From: Ulota crispa
Lineage: Eukaryota > Streptophyta > Bryopsida > Orthotrichales > Orthotrichaceae
Direction of reading: 5' to 3'
Length of the DNA: 64,000 bases
Assembly: GCA_963920765.1 (NCBI GenBank)
Contig: OY987248.1
Location: forward strand, 19,502,539-19,566,538
Shown here: piece by piece, positions 21,579-34,300 of the stretch
How the letters are laid out: every line of letters begins with the position of its first letter
Position numbering within the stretch: the first letter of the stretch is position 1
Made by a program: the position numbers and the translations under genes
Notes under the pieces: generated by a model
The model's database searches: none
Told to the model about the DNA's origin: nothing
The model's input: only the letters and a program-made list of their open reading frames with translations

Positions 21579-24500
21579 CTAGTGAAACAGAGGTAGCAGA
21601 CCGAATTGGTGAAGAACACCTTGTCCACTCGTGATTTCCAAAACAAGAAGTGTTAAAACAGCCAACATAGCGGCACGGCCGTTCCATGTCTCGGCACTCT
21701 TTGTCCATCCCCATTGCCACATCGAAACCGGTGCAGGCAACTCTCGACGAAGTGTATCGTATGTGGCTAGCAGCTGCTCCACACTTCCTAATGGCACAAG
21801 TGACTGCACAAGACAGAGCACCTTTGAACTTAGGAAGGAAGAGTACAACTCATGCTGTGCTGATGGATGGATGCCTGAAACATCTAATATGCCGCTTAGT
21901 ATGACAGCTTATCGTAGTTAGAAATAGAGACCTTCAATGCCTGAAACTACAAAGGGTTGGAGAATTCCTGGTGAAGGGCTCATACCTGACGAGCTTCTAG
22001 GTTTGACACAGCCATTGCTCCCACGTACGGCAGAGCCTCAATGATAGCATCTGCTAAGTCTGCAATGAAACCAGGCTCAACGCCCAATGCAGGTACCCTA
22101 CCCCAGTTCCTAATGCCAGATTCTAGGGCCAATTCTCTGTACTCCATATCGATCTCCTCCAAAGTCTCAATGTGCTCACTCACAAAGCTGCACCCATCAT
22201 ATTGCACATCCCTGAGCTCACATGAATCTGTGCGTAGACGTTGAAATAACACACTCCGTGCAGTAATTAGGATACCAGTTTCAGATCAAGTTTTTTATTT
22301 GCAGTTACTAGCACTAGGCAGTAGACTATTCTCGTGTCGCACAATTTAAGTCGTTATGCACAAAAAGAAAAAAGTAATGAGCTATTGAGATGATAACAAC
22401 ACAAAGACAAATCCACCTTCCAGAAGACGAACCTGACAGGCACGGCCAAGAGGCTCTTCACACCATCTTGCCCAAGCTCTCTGATCGTGACATCAGTGTA
22501 AGGTTTGAGCCACTCAACCGGTCCCACACGACTCTGTTCGAAATACCAAAACAGCATCATAAAGCGTCAGTTAATCACTCACTAACTCTAAAATATTGAA
22601 AAACTTGCAAGTACCTCTTAGGCAGCAGGAACCCTCATTCTTCACTACAGAATACCAGCCTCTATACACAGAAGCTAAACATGCTCAACAACAGCATACA
22701 GTACCATGTGATTCTAATAACACCCCTGACGAGTCAACGTGGTTCCTTGTGCAAAAACGAATCTCAAATAAGAAGAAACCTCCCAAAAACCGAATTGTAC
22801 AAGAGCGATCAAGCAAATACTACTCATCATCAATTGAGTAAGGACGACAACCCAAATTTAATTCCAATACAGCTTCCAAATGACAACCAGAGCAGACCGA
22901 TTTACCTGATACGCAAGCGTGTGTGGGCAACGGATACCACGACTTTTTACTGCAGACATGATAAGTTGAACACATTCTTCCATTTCAGCCTTATAGGGGT
23001 CTCCTGCTTCTTCAACATAGGCCACTGGCACACCGTGGGCACTGAAAAAAATGTGTACCTGCAAACAACATTCAATTTCATATGTTCAGTAAGATGCTTG
23101 TATACAAAAAATGAACCAGCATCACAGAAAATCATCTACCTGTAATACCGACAAATATTGGAAGCCATGAATACAGCAGAATGTGAGTTCAATCCCACCT
23201 CTTCAGGCTTCTCAAACTTTGCTAGTTCCTTTTGAATAAGTGTAGCCATTGACTGCACATATCCATTGCGATTATACCATGACGGAATTACTGTATGCTG
23301 CATGTTGACAAGATATTCATCCTGCCTGCCAAACACAGTACGACGTGACATTCTTAGAGGTAAGTAATCGAGGTTCAAACATACGTTCGCAACGAGCATG
23401 ATCCACAGAAATTCATAATATTGACTGCATAAATGTGTTTGATACCTGAAGATGCTCTCTAGAAGACGAAGACTGGAACCACTAGTTGATATCGAAAACT
23501 GAGGATATAAAGGAAGAACCACCAGACGAGTAATTCCATCCTCCTTGATCTGCAAAGTCCGTTATGAGCATCATTAGAAAAATGAAAGAATATATACCCA
23601 GGCAGCTGACCATCAAATACTTGATCAACAATTTTAGGAAGCCGTCTACTAGAGTTGCCAATTGCAGTCACCTTGACCAAAGCATTGGGCCACTCATATG
23701 GCCACAATTTCGTTTTTAAGTGATACCTGAGAAATAGCTTCTTCCGTAAATGGATGCCAATATCTCATCCCTACGTAGACTTTAGCTGGTAGATTCTTGG
23801 TCTTCAGAGCAGCCTTAAGAGCTTCAGCCTAATCCATATACAAAAAAACCACACAGGTCAAAAGATTCCAAAACTTTACGTCCCACATCCAATTATAAAC
23901 CAATGTCTAAATAAGGAAAAAAGACAGAGCTGAAGCGTAACACGGATATATCTCCAGATGAAAAACTCAATCCGAGAACATTCAGCACTAACCGGCTTCA
24001 GATAAGAATAGCACAACCTGCTCATTTGTCATTTGTCGTAATGGTGATCCTCCTCCTATCGCCGCGTACCCCTCAGCACTCTTAGGAGCTCGTAAAGTGG
24101 AAATGAATGTTGCTAATGGTCTTTGTAAGAACCTAAATAATCGTGGCAGCCGTATGATGTCCTGTTATCACCAAGATATACGGTTCAAGTCTATCAGAAA
24201 CCTCAATCTAGAGCCGCCTTTCCTACATGAGCTTGATGTCTCAACCGCGGTCCGTCAACAAACTTATGATCAACCCCGGGAGAGGGAACTATTACCCTGC
24301 ATGCGTTCATACAAGTACTTCCAATCTTGCTTATGCAAATCTGGAACATGGATTAATAAATTGTTACAGATGAGTTTTATACTTGAAATCGCAAAATGGC
24401 AGTGATACAAAATTTCACAGAAGGCTCAGAGATGTGTACCGGATCAGCAAAGAGGTTGAACAGAAAAGGCTGCACATCTTCAAGTGTGTCTGGTCCACCA

Positions 24501-26241
24501 AGATTCAGGAGCAGCACTCCTACTCTTTCTTGTTCTTGTCTTTGCTCGTTATCATCAATCAGCACATCCTCTGGTGCTATCACTTTCGCTTCCTCTTCTG
24601 CTGAAGCCACTACAGTAACCCTTACAACACCCGAGTCCCGGGCTCTTGCTATAGAGCGTTGCCGTCGGTTATTGCTGGTTCCCGACTTCACTCTATCAAT
24701 ATCAATAAAGTCCGTCCCCAGGCCTTGCCTCGACGTCCATGATACGCTCTCACTCTGGCAAGAGGGACGCAAGCGCAAAGAATCCCTACAAGATACCAGC
24801 GCCTGCAAGCCAAGAATAGTGTCTCTGTTAGTCTCGTGAATTCCTATAAACCCTAGATCCTCTGTTCTCTGATGATCACCATTAGTCTGCAAGAGCAAAA
24901 TCGAGCAGACATGAAAACTAATCTAGAATTCCAACAGGTCATCAATTGATCAACGCAACTTGTTAGGATGAAGAACGCAGAATTGTAACTAGCAAACACG
25001 AAAAAAAAATCCTGAACGTGAAATTGAGAAAAGCGTTCTTTGAACCAAACAAGAATAGATCTGCAGGTTTTGACATGGTTCTGCAATCAAGATACATCAC
25101 TCACAAACATTCGCGCGAAAAAAAATAGCAAGAAGTCAAGAACTTCATCTAACAATTGTCATTATGTTGATTGAAAGTAATTTAACATCAAATCTTGCAT
25201 TTCTGGTTTTAAATGTACATTGAACAACATATAATGTCTTAATTTAATTCAATTTGAAAGTTTTACAAACATCACCATTTCCATTATAAGTGCAAATGGT
25301 GTTCAAAACAAGCTAGTAGTGCAAAATTCTTGCAAAAAAAAGGTGAGAGTAGAGAATGTTTGTGAACGCAACTTTAGTTCACACCGGCCTTGAAAGAGAC
25401 TGAAGTTCATCTTTTCTGAGCTAACGCTTAAATACTGTAATGACCTAATACAAAACTCAACACCAGCGTGCCCTGAGTCGTAGAACAAATTTTAAATGGC
25501 TCCTGTACAGCACATCCCATTCTACATCCTCTTTCTCTTGGCAACTTCTCCTATTTCAAGATACTTTCTTTGCCAAAAATCCTTGGAGAGAAATAACTCC
25601 AATCTTGGTAAACCCTAATTGCGTGAAAACACTATTGTACTGGAACTCCTCATGTCACTACCTCGAGACGAACAAAACAAACTACCTACCTTCCCGATGT
25701 GCGAGGGTTTCCCAAATATATCGCATACGCCACAATTCTACGATAATTGTAACAATCTGCATTCTGTGATTGTACATGACCGAGCGGACGTATTCGTCGT
25801 TTGACCGAGCATCCAAAACGCAGTAAATTAGGACAAATTGTAATTTATCGAGGCAATAGAAGACAAACACAATCAACGTCCGAATGTTTTTAGAAAGTAT
25901 CACACGGCCTCCCTCTGTGATATCAAGTCATGAATGCCGAGCTGCTCCACTCATCGGAAGATACGGAATCTTTTTATGTTTCCTTGATCGATAATAATGC
26001 GGGATTAATTTCTACGTACTTTGGGAGAAAGTGAGGTCGAAGAAGACAAATAAGACGACGAAGATGATGATGATGATGCAGTCGAATTAGTGCTCCGCAA
26101 GGCAACAAAACGAGTAGTACGTGCTCGCCGCGACACGAAACAAGAATTGGCTTCTCCGTCGTGCTCGGCTGCTACACTGTTGCTACAAGATGCGTGCCCT
26201 CCGGATGGGAGAGAAGGCAGGAGGGTGGCGATGGCGGCCAT
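21579..26241 (-). CDS. Plastid ferrochelatase with light-harvesting-like C-terminal helix (10 exons)
   Basis: Minus-strand exons: 26241-26020, 24886-24440, 24161-24018, 23828-23727, 23549-23446, 23325-23199, 23058-22906, 22533-22433, 22187-21986, 21803-21579; 608 residues. The enzyme inserts Fe2+ into protoporphyrin IX to make haem. Exon 1 is a Ser/Arg-rich transit peptide with a serine run. The core starts at [18 protein letters not shown] (about 195). Also seen are [30 protein letters not shown], the catalytic histidine in FFSAHGVP (about H390), [11 protein letters not shown] and [13 protein letters not shown]. The C-terminus has ETWNGRAAM (572-580) and a hydrophobic helix ending TSGQG, the chlorophyll-binding-like motif of type II (FeCH2) enzymes. 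The poorly conserved stretch before the core is long. Confidence 0.95.
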
Positions 26242-26478
26242 CGAAGGCGGTGGTGCCCCTGCCACTGCCAGTGCCGCGTGCGCCTCGTAACCCCGTCTTC
26301 TCCAGCGCTCCACTCTCTCTTCCTCTTCGTCCACCTCTGAGGCATAAGTTTCGACGAGAGGCGTACGAGGGTGCGGGTTTGCTCCGTCACGCCCTCGTCA
26401 CGACGCAGGGTTTAGACTAAGCGGCTTTCCATGCGATGGGGTGGATCTGAGAAGATCCTGGACTCCTCCGGTCAGCCT
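26242..26478 (-). promoter_or_regulatory. Upstream region of ferrochelatase
   Basis: About 240 bp between the chosen ATG and the first TTAA-flanked element. An in-frame upstream methionine exists at 26334, but the sequence before residue MAAIATLL is acidic and basic by turns, unlike a transit peptide, so I treat it as leader. No clear TATA box. Confidence 0.35.
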
Positions 26479-26482
26479 TTAA

Positions 26483-26720
26483 CCCTTGAACGCGTCCTTG
26501 AACGCGTATAGAGCATAGCATATACGCTGACGTATAATTGTCATTTACTACCAATAAGAAATTTTAATTTGGGATCTCAGGTAGCTCACTAGAACCGCAT
26601 TGATCTATTCTCTAATTTTTTTGTTGGTCTCAAATGTAATAGAGGTGTGGATCCATTCCAAATACAAGAAAAATACAATGTATTGTATTGGTTGCAAAGG
26701 GCCTTCCTGTCGTACAAGGG
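26483..26720 (-). mobile_element. TTAA-flanked MITE, family A copy 1
   Basis: TTAA lies at both edges (26479-26482 and 26721-26724) and the ends begin CCCTTG on each strand. The interior matches, in reverse, the copies at 36613-37743 (interrupted) and 62794-63019, including TTTTTCTTGTATTTGGAAT and TTCTAGTGAGCT. TTAA targets and CCC-starting ends recall piggyBac-type elements; a TTA/TAA target of PIF/Harbinger type is not excluded. Confidence 0.8.
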
Positions 26721-26724
26721 TTAA

Positions 26725-27072
26725 GGTAGAAATACCATGAACGGTTAAGATAAGGCATTTTAACCTGAAGATATGGGGAATTTCTTGAGAAATTAAGCTC
26801 AATCAGTGGAGAAACAAGGATAAAGAAGAGTGCAGAAAAAAATACTCAAAAATGAATATTTTATGCAATATAAATGTGGATTTAGGGTTTGACCGATTTC
26901 ATAAGTGCACCTTAAACGGCTACCTCTAGAACCTTGTTCCAAAATAAGTTTGAACCAATCAAATGCGAGGAAAGATCATCTTTTTGAAATCTCTTTCAAA
27001 GCCAGCTCTTGTTGGTTTAAGAACACTCTACTTTGCCATTATCGGGCAGTAACCGTTTATGGTATTTCTACC
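26725..27072. mobile_element. TTAA-flanked TIR element, family B
   Basis: The two ends are near-perfect inverted repeats of about 23 bp starting GGTAGAAATACCAT and differing at one base. TTAA lies on both sides (26721-26724, 27073-27076). The left TTAA is shared with the adjacent family A element. No coding capacity. Confidence 0.8.
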
Positions 27073-27445
27073 TTAATTTTTGTTTTTTTTGTTGGTTGCG
27101 CAAGAGGCACCCAACAATAGGGGTAGTCACAGGTTGATTTTTATCATTTTCAATCTTCACGGAAATTGACGTGGTTGTCAATCCGCAATTGGCGCAATAT
27201 AGGTTTTCCGTGAAGAGAATTTTTTTAATCTTTGCCCAAGCGTGGAGAAATGGTGTCCTTCAAGTTTTTGCGAGAGAACTTTTACTCCTTGTAATTCTGG
27301 TTTTGTCTCGCGGTTGCTGCTCCCATCATATTGGCTCCTATTTTCACTATGCCTTTTCTTAATTTTCATGGAAATCTAAATCTTAGACCAACCGTGACTA
27401 CCCCTAATGCAAGCAGGTAAGGAAAATTTGGATAGAATTGGATAT

Positions 27446-27849
27446 AAGGTAGGTAGCTCAAAAGCGACACTTTAAGGGTTGATTTGCCTTTTCATGGGTT
27501 TTTTAAGATAAGAGGTTTATTTGTCTAATTTTCAAACAAAGAGAAATGGATGCCAAATTATGTAACAATTTTTTTCATATATTTTTTGAAACATTCTTGA
27601 ATTGTTGATGAATTTTCAAAGTTTTCTATAGTAGGCACCTATTTGTGATTCTAGGTCTTCCATAAACCGTTCCCCTACAACTTATAAAGAGATGAGGTGA
27701 AATCAAGGAGTGTGATTGGCTCTTGCAATACAATACACCTTTTTTTCTATGACTCCAGGAGGTCCATTCAAGAACCACCTCATATCCGTTCTTCAACTAC
27801 CTATAGGATGCTTTATATGAGAAGGGACGTAACTTGAGCTACCTACCTT
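27446..27849. mobile_element. TIR element (AAGGTAGGTAGCT family), copy 2
   Basis: The left end reads AAGGTAGGTAGCTCAAAA and the right end, reverse-complemented, reads AAGGTAGGTAGCTCAAGTT. The interior matches 15433-15819 in reverse orientation. Confidence 0.75.
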
Positions 27850-28963
27850 GACCCCTATAGGACCAAGCTGCCTTTTAGCAACTTAGAAATTTTGGACAAG
27901 TACCTATAATTGGAGATTTCCATACTTTAGGTTGAAATTCTAAAAGAAGGTGGGGATAAGGAATATCTTTCATTTGCACTAACTTTCATGACATTTGGAA
28001 TTGTGAGCAAAAAGTGATGGCCTAATATGTTGCTTTTTTTGCTAAGCAAGCATCGTGGGCTGTTTCTTAAAAATCATTTTTTTGAAAAACCAAAATTTGG
28101 AATTGGTTCACTAGATTTATCTATATGTGGAAAGCTTTGAATCATTCCATTTGAATCAATGAGGTGAAAGTTATGAGGAGTTTTTATTTGCGGGGAGTTA
28201 TGGAATCTCTACTCTAAAATAAACTTTGAAGTCCCTTATTTTACTCAATTTTCAATATTTTGGAAAATGTATAAGATCAAAGGATGTAAATTTTTAATTA
28301 CAACATTACAATTTTTCAAATTGACATTTTTCATTTCCATAATTAAATTATTAACAATTTATTGTTTGAATCATTCTCTACTTTTTTTTACTTCCTATTT
28401 TTTTCCCATGTGTTACACACTTCCAAATGATTTGAAACTTTTTTGATATGCACCCTACGTGGTTTCATCATACACTATTGAACCCAAAGTGGAGCAATGA
28501 ACACTACTTGCACAAGCAAATCCTACCACGTGTCTATTGCTAAGCTGGTTTGGGAGGGTTGGGATTGGGACTATGAAGTGTTGTTATAGGAACACATCCA
28601 AATAGTTTTAGGGTTAGTCTAGAGTTGCTTTTAGGGACCCTATGAGCTATAACTTTTCCCTTTAATATAAAATACTCTACAATACTCTTTTCCACAAAAA
28701 TAACGTTTCATGATAGCTTGTTGAAAGGTTAACCTTATGGACTTTTTTCTTGAATTTTCCAAGATCTTGTGGTTCCCTAAACCCTTAAATACTTGGGAAT
28801 GGGTACATTTACCTTAATAGTGTCAAGAGCTGTGCATACAATTTCTTGCAGTCCACAACACATTGTATCTTGTGGTGTGCCCAACAAGACAGAAAAATGA
28901 AAGGTTGAACTCATTATATTGCCAATTTTTCATGACATTGGTACTTTTGTAAAAAACCTTTCA
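27850..28963. other. AT-rich intergenic DNA, no gene seen
   Basis: No exon-like frame, RNA gene or clear terminal repeat. An isolated CCCTAAACCCTTAAATACTT at about 28774 resembles the ends of the neighbouring elements and may be a remnant. Confidence 0.5.
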
Positions 28964-29839
28964 CCCCTAAATGCTCAAGGGTGTTTTTCTTGTTTTTGGA
29001 AGGGAGTATTAAACATCAAAACAATATTGTAATTGCAAAATCTTGAACTTCAAGGCTTCTACATGGCCCTACTCAAAAAAAAAAAAAAATCCATAACGAC
29101 CATGCAGATTTTAAGATATTTGTGATTGAGTGTGGAAGAGTTCAAGAATAAATGTTTTTTGGAGCTGCCCAAAGCTTGTTATGCAAGTTGGCAACTTTTA
29201 AGTAAAAAATTGGGAAACAACCACCTAGGATGCTTTAGTGTTTATTGTTGCTACTTGAAAACCAATGGTCCTCCTTCCAAATCTATGATCACGGTTTCAC
29301 AAATGAGCCTGCAATGCAACTGTCAAAGTGCAATTGCCTAATGTAAAGAAATTGTTTAGCTTCAATTATTGACCAAAAATCATTATGAATGAAAAAAAGT
29401 TTAACAATGAATGAATCATTACTTTTATAACAAGGACACTCCAAGTGAAATTAGTCCAAAAGTACTTTTAGATTTTGTTACATGACAAAATTTTAGTAAA
29501 AGGACCTTTATGGCCCCAAGGAGTGCCCAAGGAAAATCTTCACTTTTTTCTCAACTTGATGCCCATCTTTTCAATATGGCAACTTGTCATAGGCTCTGTG
29601 ACACTATTCACAACACTATTCATGACATAAAAATTATATTTGCAATTTTGCTTTCACAAAAAATAGTTGAAATAAAATATGGAAGAAATAAAAATTGGAG
29701 GGTGAAGCTAGCTTCAACTTGCAACTTCTCCAAAAAAATAATAATCTTAAAACAACCAAATTTGTGCCTCCATCAGAGTTTCAAAATTTCCTAAAAAAAA
29801 ATTTGAACACCAATATTTGGTGCCTTGGGCATTTAGGGG
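28964..29839. mobile_element. TTAA-type TIR element, family C copy 1
   Basis: The left end reads CCCCTAAATGCTCAAGG and the right end, reverse-complemented, CCCCTAAATGCCCAAGG. TTAA follows on the right (29840-29843); the left flank has decayed to TTCA. The frames at 29126 and 29510 inside it are short and have no recognisable protein. Confidence 0.75.
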
Positions 29840-30230
29840 TTAAAGTGCACGTTCTAGATGCAATGTAAACATTTTGACTCTTCCAATACCATTCATGTAT
29901 TTTTCGCTAATTCTGATGTCAAGTTGTACTGTGATACAATAGGATTTATCTTTAGCTATGAGAAATAATGCAATCTATTCATGAATAGATAATATAATTG
30001 GGCAACGTGAAATCCACCAATTTTGTGGATATGGCCTTTTTAGTGTCCCAAATTTCAGCAACTTTCCACCACATTTTAATTTCTGAGAAACTATTGTTCT
30101 ATGTTATAAATTCATGAAAAAAAGATTGTGCTCCTGTAGAGGCAAGCTGCCGACCTTCACAAACAATTACAAATTTATATTCCACTGGGAAGCCCAGGTT
30201 TGGTTTATACATGTAAAGAGCATTCTTTAA

Positions 30231-31294
30231 CCCCTCAATGCTTGAGGCACCCAATTTGGGTGTTCAAGAAACTTTGAGACCTTGTTACAGGCAGAGATTT
30301 TGATTTTTTTTTAAATTTGTTTTTGGAGAAGCAGGTATTTGAAGTTAGCTCTAATGCCTACTTTAAGTTTCCTCCATACCACTTTCTAGTTATTTTTGGT
30401 GGAAGCTAAATTGTAAGCATGTCTCTTGCGTATCAAAATGTGTGATGAATAGTGTCACTAAAGAGCTTATGACAAGCTATCACATTGTAAAGATGGGCAA
30501 CACGTTGAGAGAAATGTGAAGATTTTTCTTGAGCACTCCTTTGGGCAATGAAGGCCCTTTTGATGAGATTTCATCATTTAACAAAATTGAAATGTGTTTT
30601 TGAGCTGATTTCATTTGGAATGTTTTATTATATAAATCAAAATTTATTCACCAATGAATTTTGTTTCATCCAATATAATTTTGGTCAATAATTGGAGCTA
30701 AACATTTTCTTTGTAATAGGTGGTAGCTCTTTAACAACTGCATTGCCGACTCGTTTGTGGAATTGTGATCATGGATTTGAAAAGGAAGTCATTAGTATTT
30801 TGAAGTAACAACAAGTACTAAATCATCATAAGTGGTGGTTTCCCAATTTTATACAGCTCAAAAGTTACTAATTTGCATAACAAGTTTTGGGCGGCTTCAA
30901 GAAAAAAACAAAACATTTTGTATTCATCCACATTCAATCACAAATATCTTAACATCATTGATAGTGGTTTAAATTCTTTTTGGCAACACCATCTACAAGC
31001 CTTGAAGTTCAAGATCTTAGAGGTACAATTTTTTTGTCAATGTTTAATAAAGAACGCACAGTTACAATTCAAAAACATCCAAAATGCCTTCATGAATTGA
31101 GAATAGTACACGAGAGGGCATTGATTTTCAGCCTGACAATTTTTGCCAGATCACAGCTGCATACAATCCATTGCAGAATAAGTGGAAGGACCAGCCCGGA
31201 TTTGGCCAAGTCTAACAGAATTTGACAGATCTGTCGCCAGTTTGGCTTCCATTTGTCAAAAAAGAATGCGCTGGTATCTGCAGGCATTTAGGGG
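30231..31294. mobile_element. TTAA-type TIR element, family C copy 2
   Basis: The left end reads CCCCTCAATGCTTGAGG and the right end, reverse-complemented, CCCCTAAATGCCTGCAG. TTAA lies on both sides (30227-30230, 31295-31298). It ends about 25 bp beyond the TPR-CHAT stop codon, so the 3' UTR of that gene must run into it. Confidence 0.75.
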
Positions 31295-31319
31295 TTAAAA
31301 GAAGAAAATTCTAGAAGAG

Positions 31320-34300
31320 TCAATCCACAAGCTGTGACGGCAAGAACACATTAGGAAAGCCCCACACAGCAAATGGACCCCACTTGTAGATTTCTGTTCC
31401 TGTACGCATCATTGTCAACATGGCCTTGCGCAGTGCGGAGGCTACGGACTCTCCTTTTCTCATGTGGGTGTAGAACTCCTTCATGAACAGAGGACTGTAT
31501 TTGTCGTCCATTTCCCATTGCGACATAACAACACATGGAACCCCAGCCGCCATAAAAGCCCGAGGAAGGTTTAGAACACCTTCAGAGATCACCTGCGTGA
31601 CAATATCCAAATCAGCAGTGGTGAGCGAGGAGAATATAACACCATATTCGTTAATTTGGGAAAAATGGTACATTTTGGGACTTTCAAATTTTGATAGGAA
31701 GGTTTTAGGTGGCCTCCTAAAACCTACATGTGTCCTCACCTAAGAGGAGGAATTGGCGAGGGAAAAAATCTTATTGTCTCATACTAAATTTGATACTTTT
31801 GAATCTGATTTAAAGTAACTTTTTGGGTTTAAGGTGGAGTACAAAGTGGGACACTTGTTTTTCCCAAATTAACAAATATGGTGTTAATATAATATCCTCC
31901 AATAATTAATAAGTCTGCATTTGTGGTGCTCCTCACTGAACATTTAGTAGCACTCCTGCAGCGTGCCCTCCCTCCAAGAGAATGGTGTGGAATTTTCCAC
32001 ACCCACCTTAAGCTATGGGGACACTTGGCTGAATTTGTCAAAGAGTTTATGAAAAAGAGGCTTAGTTTAGTGCACATACATCAATGTGGGGGCCAACCAT
32101 GTCAGGAAAAAAAAAAACTGTCAGGATGAAGTTCATAGATTATACCTGAAGAGAGGGAAAGGCAGCCTCTCTTCAGGCTACTGAATGTTATGCATCTTCT
32201 GCTTCAGCTCCTATTAATTGTTTGAAGTACAATTTAAGGGTTAAGGAGTCCTTTTTAATTAGCATGATACATAAGCACTCAACACGGTTACCATGGCCTC
32301 TCTGCTAGCAGAGACTGAGTCTCTTGTACGTCCAAATAAATAAACTTTCCATCCTGCTCTACCAAATTACTGCAATTCAAACTTCGTTGGTAAATGAGAA
32401 TGAATTTTGATTAGACAAAGATCACTGTTTCATTTTTTTTAAACAAGTATTATCAAGTCTTATCACCCCCGTACTTTAGAAGGAAGTAGGCGGTTTGCTA
32501 CTAGAAACACCACATGTCTCTCATAACCAAAAAGACCCTGCAATCAACCCCTGGGATACCACTGCAATGTGCTTGTGATACTATTGTGGTACCTACACGA
32601 TATCCGCAACCCTCACCAATTTAATTGGTGGCTACACACTCCCAGCACGAGAATTGGTTAAAATCGGGCTATTGAAATTTCCCATGGATATCCTTTTGTA
32701 TGTGTAGCAGTCTCATTTTTTTAGTAGAATTTTGCAGAATTTGACCAGGAAAAAAAACGCTGACATAGATATTAGACTAACAATTCTAAGGCGACCATGG
32801 TCATGTATGTACTGAGGCAATCAGTGCGGACATTTAGAAAATGGCCTTGTTCATTTGAAATTTAAGAAATCGAAGACCTGCATGGATTTGAGGGGATCTT
32901 GGCATACCTGTCCTCTCGAGGTGTTGCACGCACTCAAGACGATGAAGTAGGCACGCCAGTCAATACCGCGCTTGACGATGTCTTCAGAACGGAGAAACTT
33001 GCCGCCTGGCATGCTGTATCCAACTCTGTTCTTTCTGATGCCTCCTACCTCGCCAAATACATTAGTCTCACGTGTCTTTGTACTAGTATTTCCGTCTGAA
33101 CCAGCTCTACTTGATGATGGTATGGAATCGTATGATGCAGGGGATGTTGAGGATCCACCTATGGCTGCAATTTATACGGAAAGTGAGCTTGTTATCGGTT
33201 ACTTGACACACTTACTAGTGCTCACCTTCACTCTGCTAAATGTAACATCAATGTAAACTAAGTCAGTTGATCTTCAATGGTCGCATGATGAATTAAGACA
33301 TTGGGCAGTGAGTTTACCGAATAAGTCCTTCGAGCCAGATGAAGATGCATCATCACCTGACAATCCAAGAGCCTCCATCTCACCTACCAGCATCCCTTCG
33401 TATATCTTCTCTTTGCCATGATCATCTTTCTTCCATGGTGAATATTTGTGATCAGCAGATATCGATTCACCTTCAGCTGCAAATTCAATAAATATCAGTA
33501 TAAAGCACATCATCGTTGCAATGGCAGGTATCCCAAAAGTCCTGCTAGCAAAAGCCTAGCATTACCTTAGAAACGTTGAGTTGTTTGGATGTCATCTACA
33601 CATTAATTGCAATCATGTCTAACAAACCTTTAAAAGTTAAATTCGAACACTATCCAAGTTATGTCTTGGTTTCGGTGGACTAAATTATTTTAACTATAAA
33701 AATTGTTTGTGTGCACTCAAATTTCATGTTTCAGTCGTGAAAATCTCATTATTTAACAATTTTTAATTGCTGAAACGGTGACTTACCACCAAAAGTCCTG
33801 GACGTGGAGCTTGGAGGGTCTGTCAATTCCAAGGCCCCTTTTGGGTAATCTTTAGTCACATGGCCGTGTACTGCAAAATGAATACAGGCCTGAGTGCGAT
33901 TCTTCTTCGAGGCATTCTCAGCAACATCCAGCACGGCATTGACCGAGGCATCGAACCCTCTGAGGATCCCAACACATTGGCCTGGCTTCTGCTGGAATAC
34001 ATCTGCAATGGCGTTCATTTCTGCCTCTGACCCCGGTAAACGGCCGCTTCTGTCTGAATAAGCAGGATTTCCTACTAAAAAAACTGGTGTTGTATCATCC
34101 ACCAATTTCAGGTTCTTGAGATACGAGTAGCGTTGCTTACAGAACCCCAGAACCTGCAGAGAGGGAGCAAGGGAAATGGTATGGCTTTCAAACAAAAACT
34201 TATTTGTCTCAGGATTTCGAAGTAGGGCAAACGGCACATTTGCCAGCACCTGCACAGCTTCCACAACGTCAGTGACCATGCTGTGAAAGCTCATGTACAG

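Noticed and set aside
31638-31885. MITE seeming to break the CHAT coding exon
   Set aside because: Open frames run across both edges, but the true exon starts at 31592 after CACGCAG and joins in phase to LSACNTSRGQ at 32908. The MITE is inside intron 11.
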